Assembly: GCA_946530565.1 (NCBI GenBank)
Contig: CAMNAE010000087.1
Location: forward strand, 1 to 6,749
Source of the DNA: an uncultured Oscillibacter sp.
Lineage (GTDB): Bacteria > Bacillota > Clostridia > Oscillospirales > Oscillospiraceae
Length of the DNA stretch: 6,749 nucleotides
Direction of reading: 5' to 3'
In this document: one piece after another, positions 6,103-6,749 of the stretch
Numbering within the stretch: position 1 is the first letter of the stretch
Layout: each line of letters opens with the position of its first letter
Notes under the pieces: generated by a model
What the model was told of the DNA's origin: nothing
Databases searched by the model: none
The model's input: the letters and a program-made list of their open reading frames with translations, nothing else
Program-made: the position numbers and the translations under genes

Positions 6103-6749
6103 ATGGCTTTTCTGGAAGTACAGCATTTAAAGAAATACTTTGACGTCGGCGCCGGCGTCAACCACGCCGTGGACGACGTGACCTTCAACATCGAAAAGGG
6201 CCACACCATGGGCGTCGTCGGCGAGTCCGGCTGCGGCAAGTCGACGCTCGGCCGTACGATCATCCGCCTGCTCGACGCGACCGACGGCCACGTGATCATG
6301 GACGGCGAGGACATCACCTATGCCAAGGGCCGCGATCTGCGCCGTCTGCGCGAGAAGATGAGCATCGTCTTCCAGGACCCCTACTCCTCTCTTAACCCCC
6401 GTATCTGCGTGCAGGACACCATCCGCGAGCCGCTGCAGGAGGCGCGCCGCTTTTCCAAAGCGGAGATCGCCGACCGCACCGAGGAACTGATGGATCTCGT
6501 CGGCATCGAAGAGCGTCTGCGCATGGCCTATCCCCACGAGATGGACGGCGGCCGCCGTCAGCGCGTCGGCATCGCCCGCGCCCTGGCGCTGCGCCCGGAC
6601 TTCATCATGTGCGACGAGCCGGTGTCCGCGCTGGACGTCTCCATCCAGGCCCAGGTTCTGAACCTGCTGATGGACGTGCAGGAGAAGTTCGGCCTGACCT
6701 ATATGTTCGTCACGCATGACCTCTCCGTCGTACGCCACATCTCCGACGA
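6103..6749 (+). CDS. ABC transporter ATP-binding protein, DppF/OppF type (cut by the right edge)
   Basis: The first 215 residues of the second ATPase are present and the gene continues beyond the window. Seen: N-terminus [26 protein letters not shown], Walker [10 protein letters not shown] (40-48, K46), Q-loop Q91 in [12 protein letters not shown], Walker B FIMCDEP (167-173, E172), D-loop SALDVS (175-180) and switch H205 in [16 protein letters not shown] and [16 protein letters not shown] are typical of the F-type subunit. The ABC signature reads MDGGR (147-151, in [10 protein letters not shown]) where LSGGQ is canonical, so the Ser is Asp and the Gln is Arg. All other catalytic residues are intact, so the gene does not look decayed. 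It would pair with the preceding ATPase as a heterodimer. The expected C-terminal extension (about 100 residues) lies outside the window. Confidence 0.95.
   Translation, partial: MAFLEVQHLKKYFDVGAGVNHAVDDVTFNIEKGHTMGVVGESGCGKSTLGRTIIRLLDATDGHVIMDGEDITYAKGRDLRRLREKMSIVFQDPYSSLNPRICVQDTIREPLQEARRFSKAEIADRTEELMDLVGIEERLRMAYPHEMDGGRRQRVGIARALALRPDFIMCDEPVSALDVSIQAQVLNLLMDVQEKFGLTYMFVTHDLSVVRHISD

Noticed and set aside
4981..6126. A 381-codon open frame on the minus strand antisense to the DppD-type ATPase
   Set aside because: The sense strand encodes a fully motif-complete ATPase. The antisense product has biased composition and no recognisable domain.
1..6749. CRISPR array, tRNA/rRNA, insertion sequence, prophage or defence genes
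   Set aside because: I saw no regularly spaced repeats, no clover-leaf or rRNA-like segments, no transposase or integrase motifs and no unexplained coding frame. All sizeable stretches are accounted for by the two-component and transporter genes.

Overview
The window (6,749 bases) looks like a chromosomal segment from a GC-rich, low-oxygen Firmicute, plausibly a gut Clostridia / Oscillospiraceae-type bacterium. That placement is an inference. It rests on Firmicutes-style AAGGAGG ribosome binding sites, a lipoprotein signal peptide on the substrate-binding protein, strongly GC-ending codons, and protein wording typical of clostridial peptide transporters. Nothing in the window fixes the species.

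Layout. Positions 1-1160 (minus strand) carry a two-component system. A complete OmpR/PhoB-type response regulator (468-1160) is followed by a membrane protein whose start overlaps it by 14 bases and which runs off the left edge (1-481). The latter is most likely the N-terminal sensor part of the partner histidine kinase. Positions 1161-1383 are an AT-rich divergent intergenic region. It holds a good minus-strand promoter for the regulator, an imperfect direct repeat, a perfect 12-base palindrome and a potentially structured leader upstream of the rightward operon. Positions 1384-6749 (plus strand) are a peptide/nickel-type (Opp/Dpp family) ABC importer operon. Its order is lipoprotein substrate-binding protein, DppB-type permease, DppC-type permease, DppD-type ATPase and DppF-type ATPase, the last cut by the right edge. 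A clear stem-loop terminator or attenuator lies after the binding-protein gene. The remaining four genes are packed with an ATGA overlap, a 16-base gap and a directly abutting stop/start.

How the genes work together. The lipoprotein captures a substrate (probably an oligopeptide, but the substrate cannot be read from sequence) outside the membrane. The two permeases form the channel and the two ATPases drive import. The stem-loop after the first gene would give more binding protein than membrane complex, as is common for such systems. The divergently transcribed two-component system is a natural candidate regulator of the transporter, but this is only inferred from proximity.

I do not see a novel system, mobile element, CRISPR array, tRNA or rRNA. 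The points most worth a second look are the altered ABC signature in the DppF-type ATPase (MDGGR in place of LSGGQ), the expanded cysteine loop in the DppD-type ATPase C-terminus, and the structured and repeated elements in the divergent intergenic region.
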